Assembly (NCBI GenBank): GCA_963833375.1
Contig: CAWHXR010000010.1
Coordinates: forward strand, 1 to 64,000
Direction: 5' to 3'
Origin: DASUPK01 sp963833375
Lineage (GTDB): Bacteria > Actinomycetota > Thermoleophilia > Solirubrobacterales > 70-9
Length of the DNA: 64,000 nucleotides
Made by a program: the position numbers and the translations under genes. Positions 46,422 to 53,791 of the stretch are shown piece by piece; position 1 is the stretch's first letter, and the number at the start of each line of letters is the position of its first letter. Under the pieces are notes generated by a model that was given only the letters and a program-made list of their open reading frames with translations, ran no database searches and was not told where the DNA came from.

Positions 46422-47033
46422 ATGGCTGACGAGAAGAAGACCGAGAAGGACCAGGCGAAGAAGCCGGCGGCCAGCAAGAAGGCGGCCGCAAAACCCGCCG
46501 CCGGATCAACGGCGAAGAAGCCGAAGGAGACGGCGACGAAGGGCAGGGGCGCCGCCGAGGCCAGCACCGCCAAGCAGCCCCGTCCCAAGAAGCCCGCCGC
46601 GAAGAAGCCTGCGGCCAAGCAGCCGAAGGCCGAGACGAAGGCGAAGGCGCCGGCCGCCGGGAAGAAGGCTGCGAAGCCGAAGGAGCCCGCCGAGCGCCCC
46701 GTGGTCAACGCCAGGGCCCGCTTCGTGCGCGTCGCTCCGCGCAAGGCGCGCCTGGTCGCCGATCAGGTCCGGGGCATGCCCCTGGAGGACGCCCGCGCCC
46801 TGCTCCGCTTCTCCACCCGCGGCGCCGCCCAGGACATCCGCAAGCTGATCGAGTCGGCCGCCGCCAACGCCGAGGCGAACCACGACCTGGTCGCCGACGA
46901 CCTCTTGATCAAGGACATCCACGTCGACGAGGGACCCACGCTGCGCCGCTACCGGCCGCGGGCGCTGGGCCGCGCGACTCGGATCAACAAGCGAACCAGC
47001 CACATCGCCGTGGCGCTGACGCCGGAGGACTGA
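46422..47033 (+). CDS. rplV: Ribosomal protein L22 (uL22) with a 90-residue Lys/Ala/Pro-rich N-terminal extension
   Basis: The L22 core starts near residue 92 (RPVVNARARFVRVAPRKARL) and includes VADQVRGMPLEDARALLRFS, AAANAEANHDLVADDLLIKD and GPTLRRYRPRALGRATRINK. It is preceded by about 90 residues of histone-H1-like low-complexity sequence (KKPAASKKAAAKPAAGS, PKKPAAKKPAAKQPKAE). The usual length is about 115, here 203. ATG 46422 is the only start consistent with the 3 bp spacing to rpsS. The extension includes a DNA repeat copy at 46481-46509. The extension would project on the solvent side. Confidence 0.96.
   Translation: MADEKKTEKDQAKKPAASKKAAAKPAAGSTAKKPKETATKGRGAAEASTAKQPRPKKPAAKKPAAKQPKAETKAKAPAAGKKAAKPKEPAERPVVNARARFVRVAPRKARLVADQVRGMPLEDARALLRFSTRGAAQDIRKLIESAAANAEANHDLVADDLLIKDIHVDEGPTLRRYRPRALGRATRINKRTSHIAVALTPED
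46481..46509. repeat. Copy of the short GC-stem/A-loop repeat inside rplV
   Basis: GGCGGCCGCAAAACCCGCCG followed by CCGGATCAA corresponds to the reverse complement of the rpmG/tuf repeat with a C for A change. It encodes AAAKPAAGS in the L22 extension. GCA and AAA codons appear here, while the rest of the extension uses AAG for Lys. Confidence 0.4.
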
Positions 47034-47040
47034 GCAGCTA

Positions 47041-47706
47041 ATGGGACAGAAGATCCATCCAGAGGGATTCCGGGTCGGCTACATCCACGACTGGAAATCG
47101 AACTGGTACAACGAGCGCGATTTCGCGGATTACCTCAACGAGGACCTGATTATCCGCTCGCACATCGAGAACAAGCTCTCGCACGCGGGCCTGTCCGAGA
47201 TCACGATCAAGAAGGGCTCGGGCGAGGTCGAGGTGGACATCTCCACCGCGCGTCCGGGAATCGTGATCGGCAAGTCCGGCACCGAGGTCGACGCGCTGCG
47301 CCGCGAGCTCCACAAGCTCACCGGCAAGCCCGTCAAGGTGAACATCAAGGAGATCAAGCGCCCGGAGCTGGACGCCAAGCTGGTCGCGCAGTCGATCGCC
47401 GAGCAGCTCCAGAACCGCGTCGCCTTCCGCCGCGCGATGAAGCGCGCCCTCACCTCCGCGATGCGTTCCGGCGCGAAGGGCGTGAAGGTCCAGGTCTCGG
47501 GCCGCCTGGGCGGCGCCGAGATGGCGCGCACCGAGGGCTACTCCGACGGCCGCGTGCCGCTCCACACCCTGCGCGCCGACATCGACTACGGATTCACCGA
47601 GGCCCGCACGACGACCGGCCGCATCGGGGTGAAGTGCTGGATCAACAAGGGCGAGGTCATGCCCGAGGGTTACCGGTCCGAGCAAGCCGGCGAGGACGGG
47701 CGCTAG
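47041..47706 (+). CDS. rpsC: Ribosomal protein S3 (uS3)
   Basis: This is a 221-residue protein: MGQKIHPEGFRVGYIHDWKS, NEDLIIRSHIENKLSHAGLS, the KH domain ARPGIVIGKSGTEVDALRRE and SGRLGGAEMARTEGYSDGRV PLHTLRADIDYG. Its KH GxxG loop is IGKSG. It has mRNA entry and helicase activity on the 30S. The stop codon lies at the start of element E3. Confidence 0.97.
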   Translation: MGQKIHPEGFRVGYIHDWKSNWYNERDFADYLNEDLIIRSHIENKLSHAGLSEITIKKGSGEVEVDISTARPGIVIGKSGTEVDALRRELHKLTGKPVKVNIKEIKRPELDAKLVAQSIAEQLQNRVAFRRAMKRALTSAMRSGAKGVKVQVSGRLGGAEMARTEGYSDGRVPLHTLRADIDYGFTEARTTTGRIGVKCWINKGEVMPEGYRSEQAGEDGR

Positions 47707-47871
47707 TGGTGGCCACCCCCGCGAATCCCGTCACCAATTTGGCGGCTGCGAACCATCGCCAGCCGTCGTCCTCGGTCGCCGCCATGGCTCTGCCATTGTC
47801 GGCTCCCTGCGTCCTCGGCTGGCTCGGTTCTCGCTCGCCAAATTGGCACCGGGCTCACGGGGGTGACCACT
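47705..47871 (+). ncRNA. Structured intergenic element E3 (rpsC-rplP)
   Basis: Outer helix: AGTGGTGGCCACCCCCG with CGGGGGTGACCACT, imperfect. Second helix: CCAATTTGGCG (47734-47744) with CGCCAAATTGG (47836-47846), perfect. Third helix: CCAGCCG with CGGCTGG, perfect. Conserved loop: TCGTCCTCGG and CCCTGCGTCCT. Inner helix: GCCGCCATGGC with GCCATTGTCGGC, imperfect. It begins in the rpsC stop codon and ends one base before the rplP ATG at 47873. Confidence 0.7.
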
Positions 47872-47872
47872 C

Positions 47873-48292
47873 ATGTTGATGCCGAAGCGGGTTCGCTACC
47901 GCAAGCAGCAGCGTGGACGCCGTCGCGGTTACTCCAAGGGAGGGACCACGGTCGCCTTCGGCGAGTACGGCCTCAAGGCCCTCGACCGCGGCTGGATCAC
48001 CAACCGCCAGATCGAGGCCGCCCGAGTCGCGATGACTCGCAAGATCAAGCGCGGCGGCAAGGTCTGGATCAACGTCTTTCCGGACAAGCCGATCACGAAG
48101 AAGCCGCTCGAGACCCGCATGGGCTCGGGCAAGGGCAATCCGGAGGGCTGGGTCGCCGTCGTGAAGCCGGGCAAGGTCATGTTCGAGCTGGCCGGCGTCC
48201 CCGAGAGCCTGGCGAAGGACGCGATGCGCCTCGCCGGGCACAAGCTTCCGATCCGCACCAAGTTCGTCCACCGAGAGGGGGCTGAGCAGTGA
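47873..48292 (+). CDS. rplP: Ribosomal protein L16 (uL16)
   Basis: This is a 139-residue protein starting MLMPKRVRYRKQQRGRRRGY, the usual L16 N-terminus, with GYSKGGTTVAFGEYGLKALD, ITNRQIEAARVAMTRKIKRG GKVWINVFPDKPITKKPLET RMGSGKGNPEGWVAVVKPGK. It contacts A-site tRNA. No ribosome binding site is visible since the E3 right arm occupies its place. rpmC overlaps the stop. Confidence 0.97.
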   Translation: MLMPKRVRYRKQQRGRRRGYSKGGTTVAFGEYGLKALDRGWITNRQIEAARVAMTRKIKRGGKVWINVFPDKPITKKPLETRMGSGKGNPEGWVAVVKPGKVMFELAGVPESLAKDAMRLAGHKLPIRTKFVHREGAEQ

Positions 48293-48507
48293 TGATGAAG
48301 GCCTCCGAAGCGCACAACCTCAAGGACGACGAGCTGCTGGAGCGCATTCGCCAGACACGCGAGGAGCAGTTCGCGCTGCGCCTCCAGCACGCCACGGGCG
48401 AGCTGGAGAACACGGCGCGGATCACCGAGGTGCGCCGCGACGTCGCCCGGTTGCTGACCGTGGCGAAGGAGCGCGGAATCGATCTCGAACACGAGCTGAG
48501 GGTCTGA
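48292..48507 (+). CDS. rpmC: Ribosomal protein L29 (uL29)
   Basis: This is a 71-residue two-helix protein: MMKASEAHNLKDDELLERIR, EEQFALRLQHATGELENTAR and ITEVRRDVARLLTVAKERGI. ATG at 48292 overlaps the rplP TGA. It sits next to L23 at the tunnel exit. The rpsQ ATG overlaps its stop. Confidence 0.95.
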   Translation: MMKASEAHNLKDDELLERIRQTREEQFALRLQHATGELENTARITEVRRDVARLLTVAKERGIDLEHELRV

Positions 48508-49193
48508 TGGCAGAGGAAGAGAAGAACGAAGAGCAGCAGGAAGAGCAGGCTCCCGAGGAGGCTCCCGAAGAGACTCCGGCGGAGGAGCCCCAGGCCGAGG
48601 AAGCTCCGGCCGAGGAGGCCCCTGCTGAGGAGCAGGCCGAGGAATCCGCGGAGGAACCCGCCGCGGAGGAGGCCCCTGCCGAGGAGCCCGCGGCGGAGGC
48701 CGAGGGCGAGGCCCCGGCCGCGGAGGAGGGTCCCGGCGAGATGGAGGGTCTCGGCTGGAAGGCACGCCGGCGCCTGGAGCGATCCCGGCGCCCGGCCGAG
48801 CCGCGCCCGCAGCAGAGCCCCGAGGATCGCGCCGCCGCCCGTGGCGAGGCCCGCAAGAAGGCCGCCGGCCGGCGCTCGTCCTACCGGGCGAAGCGCCGAC
48901 CCAAGTCGGAGGCGGGCACCGGCACGCCGCCCGCCGAGCGCCGCTCCGCGGGGCGCAAGACGAGGCAGGGACGCGTCGTCTCCAGCAAGCCCGACAAGAC
49001 GATCACGGTTCAGATCGAGGTCGCCCGCCGCCATCCGCAGTACGAGAAGATCGTGCGCCGCTCGCGCACCCTGCACGCCCACGACGCCCGCAACGAGGCG
49101 GGGGAGGGCGATCTGGTCCGGGTGGTGGAGACGCGGCCGATCTCGAGGACCAAGCGCTGGCGCCTCGCCGAGATCCTGGAGAAGGCGAAGTGA
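48507..49193 (+). CDS. rpsQ: Ribosomal protein S17 (uS17) with a 148-residue bipartite N-terminal extension
   Basis: The S17 core begins near residue 149 (GRKTRQGRVVSSKPDKTITV, QIEVARRHPQYEKIVRRSRT, GDLVRVVETRPISRTKRWRL) and is complete. In front are residues 1-80, almost purely Glu/Ala/Pro (AEEAPAEEAPAEEQAEESAE) with a single Lys, then 85-150, strongly basic (KARRRLERSRRPAEPRPQQS, ARKKAAGRRSSYRAKRRPKS). Normal S17 is about 85 residues; this is 228. The start at 48507 overlaps the rpmC stop as TGATG, so the long form is the natural reading. A start nearer the core exists only as weak alternatives. Confidence 0.95.
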   Translation: MAEEEKNEEQQEEQAPEEAPEETPAEEPQAEEAPAEEAPAEEQAEESAEEPAAEEAPAEEPAAEAEGEAPAAEEGPGEMEGLGWKARRRLERSRRPAEPRPQQSPEDRAAARGEARKKAAGRRSSYRAKRRPKSEAGTGTPPAERRSAGRKTRQGRVVSSKPDKTITVQIEVARRHPQYEKIVRRSRTLHAHDARNEAGEGDLVRVVETRPISRTKRWRLAEILEKAK

Positions 49194-49203
49194 GGCTGCC
49201 GCG

Positions 49204-49572
49204 ATGATCCAGCAGGAGTCCAGGCTCAGGGTCGCCGACAACTCCGGCGCGCGCGAGATCCTCTGCATCCGCGTCAAGGGCGGGTCCGATCGCCGCTACG
49301 CGCGGATCGGCGACGTGATCACCGCGACGGTGAAGCAGGCCACCCCGCACGGCGGCGTCCGCAAGGGCGAGATTGTGGAGGCCGTGGTCGTGCGCACGCG
49401 CAAGCAGCTCGGCCGGGGCGACGGCACCTACATCGCCTTCGACGAGAACGCCGCCGTCCTGATCGACGCCCAGGGCGTCCCGCGCGGGACCCGCATCTTC
49501 GGCCCCGTCGCCCGCGAGCTGCGCGAGAGGAACTTCATGCGAATCGTCTCCCTCGCCCCGGAGGTGCTCTAG
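49204..49572 (+). CDS. rplN: Ribosomal protein L14 (uL14)
   Basis: This is an intact 122-residue protein: MIQQESRLRVADNSGAREIL CIRV, GDVITATVKQATPHGGVRKG, AVVVRTRKQLGRGDGTYIAF DENAAVLI and RGTRIFGPVARELRERNFMR IVSLAPEVL. All signature residues are present. It forms the intersubunit bridge and the RsfS silencing site. Confidence 0.97.
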   Translation: MIQQESRLRVADNSGAREILCIRVKGGSDRRYARIGDVITATVKQATPHGGVRKGEIVEAVVVRTRKQLGRGDGTYIAFDENAAVLIDAQGVPRGTRIFGPVARELRERNFMRIVSLAPEVL

Positions 49573-49574
49573 CG

Positions 49575-49913
49575 ATGGGCGGCTCCATGCGCATCCGCAG
49601 GGACGACGACGTGGTCGTGATCGGCGGCAAGGAACGCGGCAAGCGAGGCCGGGTGATCCGCACCAACCCGAAGAAGGGCTACGTCTTCGTCGAGGGGCTC
49701 AACATGATCAAGCGCCACCAGCGGCCGCGCTCCGTCAAGGACACGCAGAAGGGCGGCGAGGTCGGCGGGATCATCGAGAGGGAGGGCCCGATCCACGTCT
49801 CCAACGTGATGCTGCTCGACAAGGAGGACAACAAGCCCACCCGGGTGAGGGTCGAGCGCGCCGACGGCAAGCGCAAGCGCGTCGCCGCGAGGACCGGAAG
49901 GGATCTCGATTAG
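49575..49913 (+). CDS. rplX: Ribosomal protein L24 (uL24)
   Basis: This is a 112-residue KOW-domain protein: MRIRRDDDVVVIGGKERGKR GRVIRTNPKKGYVFVEGLNM IKRHQRP, then GGIIEREGPIHVSNVMLLDK and KPTRVRVERADGKRKRVAAR TGRDLD. It is an assembly initiator protein near the tunnel exit. ATG 49575 lies 2 bp after rplN; an internal ATG at 49587 is possible. Confidence 0.97.
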   Translation: MGGSMRIRRDDDVVVIGGKERGKRGRVIRTNPKKGYVFVEGLNMIKRHQRPRSVKDTQKGGEVGGIIEREGPIHVSNVMLLDKEDNKPTRVRVERADGKRKRVAARTGRDLD

Positions 49914-49963
49914 CGCGATGTCTCCTTCCACGACAGCACGCCGCGAAAGGAGCCACCGCTAGC

Positions 49964-50785
49964 ATGGAAGCCGCGACCGAACAGCAGCAGCAGGCCGCCC
50001 CGCCGCCCCGGCTGCGCGAGCAGTACGAGCAGGAGGTGAAGCCCGAGCTGACCAAGCGCTTCGGCTACCCGTCGCCGATGGCCGTGCCGACGCTGGAGAA
50101 GATCACCCTGAACATGGGTGTCGGCGAGGCGAAGCAGAACACGCAGATGCTCGAGGCCGCGACGGAGCAGCTCGCCACGATCGCGGGCCAGCGTCCGAGC
50201 GTCCGCCGGGCGAAGAAGTCGGTGGCCTCGTTCAAGGTGCGCGAGGGCATGCCGGTCGGTGTGGCCGTGACCCTGCGGCGCGCGCGGATGTGGGAGTTCC
50301 TCGACCGCCTCACCTCGATCGCCGTCCCGCGGATCCGCGACTTCCGCGGCCTCAACCCGCGCTCCTTCGACGGGCGCGGCAACTACTCGATGGGGATCCG
50401 CGAGCAGATCATCTTTCCCGAGATCGACTACGACTCGATCGACGAGGTCCGCGGCCTCGACGTGACGATCACCACCACCGCCAAGACCGACGAGGAGGCC
50501 TTCGCGCTCCTCGACCGCCTCGGGATGCCGTTCTCGCAGGAGGGCCGTCCAGGGCAGGCCGACGCCGAGGCGGAGGCCGAGGAGGAGCGCCGCAAGGAGG
50601 AGGCCCGCGAGCGGGCCGAGGCCGAGGCGGCCGCCCTCGAGCAGCTCAAGGAGGAGAACCCGGAGGCCTACGCCAAGCCCGAGAAGCCCGAGGAGGGCGA
50701 GGAGGGCGAGGAGGGCGAGGAAGCCGCCGAGGGTGCCGGCGAGGCCGAGGGCGAATCGCAAGAGACTTCTAACGAGGAAGGCTGA
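49964..50785 (+). CDS. rplE: Ribosomal protein L5 (uL5) with acidic C-terminal extension
   Basis: Residues about 15-194 are L5: LREQYEQEVKPELTKRFGYP, VPTLEKITLNMGVGEAKQNT, RPSVRRAKKSVASFKVREGM PVGVAVTLRRARMWEFLDRL and GRGNYSMGIREQIIFPEIDY. Residues 195-273 are an added tail with a charged helix (EAEEERRKEEARERAEAEAA) and then Glu/Gly repeats (EEGEEGEEGEEAAEGAGEAE). L5 binds 5S rRNA and P-site tRNA. Start ATG 49964 has AAAGGAG upstream. Confidence 0.96.
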   Translation: MEAATEQQQQAAPPPRLREQYEQEVKPELTKRFGYPSPMAVPTLEKITLNMGVGEAKQNTQMLEAATEQLATIAGQRPSVRRAKKSVASFKVREGMPVGVAVTLRRARMWEFLDRLTSIAVPRIRDFRGLNPRSFDGRGNYSMGIREQIIFPEIDYDSIDEVRGLDVTITTTAKTDEEAFALLDRLGMPFSQEGRPGQADAEAEAEEERRKEEARERAEAEAAALEQLKEENPEAYAKPEKPEEGEEGEEGEEAAEGAGEAEGESQETSNEEG

Positions 50786-50970
50786 TGGCAAAGACATCAC
50801 AACGGGTCCGGCAGCGCCGCGATCCGAAGTTCAAGACCCGCGGGTACTACCGCTGCCGCCGCTGTGGCCGGCCGCGCGCGTACTACCGCAAGTTCGGCCT
50901 CTGCCGCATCTGCCTGCGAGACGCAGCGCACCGCGGCTACGTGCCGGGCATGACCAAGTCGAGCTGGTAG
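50785..50970 (+). CDS. rpsZ: Ribosomal protein S14 type Z (uS14), zinc-binding
   Basis: This is a 61-residue short S14: MAKTSQRVRQRRDPKFKTRG YYRCRRCGRPRAYYRKFGLC RICLRDAAHRGYVPGMTKSSW. The CRRC and CRIC pairs form the zinc site that the longer S14 lacks. ATG overlaps the rplE stop. Confidence 0.97.
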   Translation: MAKTSQRVRQRRDPKFKTRGYYRCRRCGRPRAYYRKFGLCRICLRDAAHRGYVPGMTKSSW

Positions 50971-50983
50971 TTCAGGTGAGGCC

Positions 50984-51379
50984 ATGCTGACCGACCCGAT
51001 TTCCGATTACCTGAACCGAATCCGCAACGCGCTCCAAGCCGAGCACGAGGATGTGGAGATCCCCGCCTCCCGGCTGAAGCGCGAGATGTCGCGCATCCTC
51101 AAGGAGCAGGGCTACATCACCGACTTCAGCGTGGAGCCGGGGCGGGTCGGCGAGGTGATCAAGGTCCGCCTTCGCTACACGGAGAACCGCGACCCGGTGA
51201 TCAGCGGCATGGAGCGCGTCTCGCGCCCGGGCCGCCGCCGCTACGTCCCCAAGGACGACGTTCCCCGCGTCTTCGGAGGGATGGGCACCACGATCATGTC
51301 AACCTCGCGAGGCGTCATGACGGGCCACGAGGCGCGTCAGAGGGGCGTCGGTGGAGAGGTCGTCGCGCACGTCTGGTGA
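50984..51379 (+). CDS. rpsH: Ribosomal protein S8 (uS8)
   Basis: This is a 131-residue protein: MLTDPISDYLNRIRNALQAE, VEIPASRLKREMSRILKEQG YI, RPGRRRYVPKDDVPRVFGGM GTTIMSTSRGVMTGHEARQR and VGGEVVAHVW. It binds 16S helix 21. In many bacteria it represses the spc operon; no clear target mimic was found here. Confidence 0.97.
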   Translation: MLTDPISDYLNRIRNALQAEHEDVEIPASRLKREMSRILKEQGYITDFSVEPGRVGEVIKVRLRYTENRDPVISGMERVSRPGRRRYVPKDDVPRVFGGMGTTIMSTSRGVMTGHEARQRGVGGEVVAHVW

Positions 51380-51389
51380 GGAAGAGCTG

Positions 51390-51923
51390 ATGAGCCGAAT
51401 CGGAAGAAAGCCAATCGAGATCCCCGCTGGCGTCGAGATCGACGTCAAGCCCGGCGCGGTCAGCGTCAAGGGCCCGAAGGGCGAGCTCAGCCAGGACGTC
51501 GACCGCGACATGAAGGTGGCGATCGACGACGGCACCCTGACCGTCGACCGTCCCACCGACCGCGGCGAGCACCGTGCCCTCCACGGGCTCACCAGGAGCC
51601 TGATCGCCAACATGGTCGAGGGTGTCACCGACGGCTTCGAACGCCGCCTGGAGATCCAGGGCGTCGGCTACCGCGCGAACCTCAAGGGCAAGACGCTCGA
51701 GCTGGCGCTCGGGTACTCCCATCCGGTGACGCTCGAGGCGCCCGAGGGAATCGAGTTCGAGGTCCCGCAGCCGACCGAGGTGGTCGTCCGGGGAATCGAC
51801 AAGCAGCTCGTCGGCGAGACCGCCGCGCGCATCCGCAAGTCGCGGCCTCCCGAGCCCTACAAGGGCAAGGGCGTGCGCTACGCGGGCGAGCACGTGGCGC
51901 GCAAGGTCGGGAAGCGGGCTTGA
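51390..51923 (+). CDS. rplF: Ribosomal protein L6 (uL6)
   Basis: This is a 177-residue protein from ATG 51390 (MSRIGRKPIEIPAGVEIDVK). Both L6 repeats are present: VSVKGPKGELSQDVDRDMKV, IANMVEGVTDGFERRLEIQG VGYRANLKGKTLELALGYSH and RGIDKQLVGETAARIRKSRP PEPYKGKGVRYAGEHVARKV. GAGGAAGAG serves as ribosome binding site. Confidence 0.97.
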   Translation: MSRIGRKPIEIPAGVEIDVKPGAVSVKGPKGELSQDVDRDMKVAIDDGTLTVDRPTDRGEHRALHGLTRSLIANMVEGVTDGFERRLEIQGVGYRANLKGKTLELALGYSHPVTLEAPEGIEFEVPQPTEVVVRGIDKQLVGETAARIRKSRPPEPYKGKGVRYAGEHVARKVGKRA

Positions 51924-51960
51924 TGTCCCCCTCCGCGACCATGCACGAGGACATCGCGCG

Positions 51961-52314
51961 ATGACCGTTCTCACCAAGCCGCAGAAGAGGCTTCGCAGGC
52001 GCCGGCGCGTCCGGGCCCGCATCCGCGGCAACGCGGAGCGGCCCCGCCTGTCCGTCTACCGCTCGAACCGGGGCGTGTTCGCCCAGCTGATCGACGACGA
52101 CGCGGGCCGCACCCTGGTCTCCGTCTCGTGGACCGAGGACGAGCTTCGCAAGCTCGGCTCGATGGAGCAGGCCAAGCGGGCCGGGGAGCTGCTCGCCGAG
52201 CGCGCCAAGGGCGCCGGCATCGAGACCTGTGTCTTCGACCGCGGCGGTTACCGCTTCCACGGCCGCGTCGCCGCGATCGCCGAGGGCGCCCGTGAGGGAG
52301 GCCTGAAGTTCTGA
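51961..52314 (+). CDS. rplR: Ribosomal protein L18 (uL18)
   Basis: This is a 117-residue 5S rRNA-binding protein: KRLRRRRRVRARIRGNAERP RLSVYRSNRGVFAQLIDDDA GRTLVSVS, AKRAGELLAERAKGAGIETC VFDRGGYRFHGRVAAIAEGA REGGLKF. All motifs are standard. Confidence 0.97.
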   Translation: MTVLTKPQKRLRRRRRVRARIRGNAERPRLSVYRSNRGVFAQLIDDDAGRTLVSVSWTEDELRKLGSMEQAKRAGELLAERAKGAGIETCVFDRGGYRFHGRVAAIAEGAREGGLKF

Positions 52315-52351
52315 TGGCCGCCAACGCAAACCCGCTACCTTCGTCGGTTCG

Positions 52352-53059
52352 ATGGCTGTAGAGAGCGTCAGTCCGAAGGGCCTCGACCTGCAGGAGCGGG
52401 TGATCGAGATCAACCGCGTCGCCAAGGTGGTCAAGGGCGGCCGGCGCTTCTCGTTCACCGCCCTGGTCGCGGTGGGCGATGAGGATTCCGTGGTCGGGAT
52501 CGGCTACGGCAAGGCCCGCGAGGTCCCCCTCGCGATCCAGAAGGCCGTGGAGGATGCCCGCAAGAACCTGATCCGCGTGCCCAAGTACGGCCAGACGATC
52601 ACCCACCGCGTGATCGGCCGCTTCGGGGCGGGCCACGTCGTGCTGCGCCCGGCGAGCCCCGGTACCGGCGTGATCGCCGGCGGCGGCGTGCGCGCGGTGC
52701 TCGAGCTCGGGGGCGTCCGCGACGTTCTCACCAAGAGCATCGGCACGCAGAACCCGATCAACCTGGTCAAGGCGACCATGGAGGGCCTCTGCAGCCTGCG
52801 CAGGCCCGAGGACGTGGCGAAGCTTCGCGGGATCTCGGTGCGCGAGGTTCTCGGCGTGGGCGACGGCGCGGCTGATGCGAGGGCGCGCGACAGCGCGACC
52901 CGTGATCTGGAGACCAACGGCGAGGCCGCAGCACAACCGGCCGCCACGATCACAGCCGCCGAACCCCCCGCAACCCCCGAGGCGGTCGCCGCCGAGGAGG
53001 CCGGCGACGCCGCCGAGCAGCCTGCCGAGGCCCCCGCTGAGTCCGGGGAGAGCTCCTAG
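52352..53059 (+). CDS. rpsE: Ribosomal protein S5 (uS5) with acidic Ala-rich C-terminal tail
   Basis: Residues 1-170 are S5: DLQERVIEINRVAKVVKGGR RFSFTALVAVGDEDSVVGIG YGKAREVPLAIQKAVEDARK, GRFGAGHVVLRPASPGTGVI AGGGVRAVLELGGVRDVLTK SIGTQNPIN and VREVLGVGDG. Residues 171-235 are a disordered Ala/Glu/Pro tail (EAVAAEEAGDAAEQPAEAPA). S5 contributes to accuracy. The stop overlaps the rpmD GTG. Confidence 0.96.
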   Translation: MAVESVSPKGLDLQERVIEINRVAKVVKGGRRFSFTALVAVGDEDSVVGIGYGKAREVPLAIQKAVEDARKNLIRVPKYGQTITHRVIGRFGAGHVVLRPASPGTGVIAGGGVRAVLELGGVRDVLTKSIGTQNPINLVKATMEGLCSLRRPEDVAKLRGISVREVLGVGDGAADARARDSATRDLETNGEAAAQPAATITAAEPPATPEAVAAEEAGDAAEQPAEAPAESGESS

Positions 53060-53238
53060 TGGCCGACGTGCAGCTCAAGCAGATCCGCTCCGCCAATGGC
53101 GCCTCCGGCGTGCAGCGCGACACGCTGCGCTCGCTCAAGCTCGGCCGGATCGGCAGCGAGGCGAAGCACGCCGACAGCCCGCAGCTCCGGGGGATGATCC
53201 GTGCGGTGGCACACCTCGTGGAGGTCAACGGTGGCTGA
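53059..53238 (+). CDS. rpmD: Ribosomal protein L30 (uL30)
   Basis: This is a 59-residue protein with GTG start at 53059 overlapping the rpsE TAG: MADVQLKQIRSANGASGVQR, DTLRSLKLGRIGSEAKHADS, PQLRGMIRAVAHLVEVNGG. Length and the LxLxRIG..AKHxDSPQLRGMI pattern fit L30. It overlaps the rplO start by 8 bp. Confidence 0.95.
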   Translation: MADVQLKQIRSANGASGVQRDTLRSLKLGRIGSEAKHADSPQLRGMIRAVAHLVEVNGG

Positions 53239-53791
53239 GACGCGAGGCGACTCCGGAGCGAAGCGGACGAGTCAGCCGTCCAGTGAGGTCGGACTGCACA
53301 CGCTCAAGCCCGCCCCGGGTTCGCGGCGGCCGCGGAAGCGGCTCGGGCGCGGTCCAGGCACCGGCCACGGCAAGACCTCTGGTCGCGGCCACAAGGGCGC
53401 CGGCGCCCGCTCGGGCAGCAAGCGCAAGACGGCCTACGAGGGCGGCCAGAACCCGATCCACATGCGGATGCGGAAGCTGCGCGGTCCGAACAAGAAGATG
53501 TCGATGCCCTTCGAGAAGTTCCGCACCCAGACGCAGCCGGTCAACCTCGCCGACCTCGACGATCGCTTCAAGGCGAACGACGAGGTGACCCCCGAGTCCC
53601 TGCGCTCGGCCGGCCTCGCCAAGCGTCGCCATCCGGTCAAGATCCTCGCTCGCGGTGAGCTCTCCAAGAAGCTCACCGTGAAGGCCCATGCCTTCAGCGC
53701 TCAGGCGAAGGAGAAGATCGAGGCCGCGGGCGGAACCTGTGAGGTGATCCCCGCCGGTCCGGCTCCGAAGTCCGAGGAGGCCGCTCCCTAA
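53231..53791 (+). CDS. rplO: Ribosomal protein L15 (uL15)
   Basis: This is a 186-residue protein from GTG 53231, overlapping rpmD. After a short extra N-terminus (MAETRGDSGAKRTSQPSSE) comes LHTLKPAPGSRRPRKRLGRG PGTGHGKTSGRGHKGAGARS, EGGQNPIHMRMRKLRG and the C-terminal LAKRRHPVKILARGELSKKL TVKAHAFSAQAKEKIEAAGG. It is a late-assembly protein. secY follows with no gap. Confidence 0.96.
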   Translation: MAETRGDSGAKRTSQPSSEVGLHTLKPAPGSRRPRKRLGRGPGTGHGKTSGRGHKGAGARSGSKRKTAYEGGQNPIHMRMRKLRGPNKKMSMPFEKFRTQTQPVNLADLDDRFKANDEVTPESLRSAGLAKRRHPVKILARGELSKKLTVKAHAFSAQAKEKIEAAGGTCEVIPAGPAPKSEEAAP

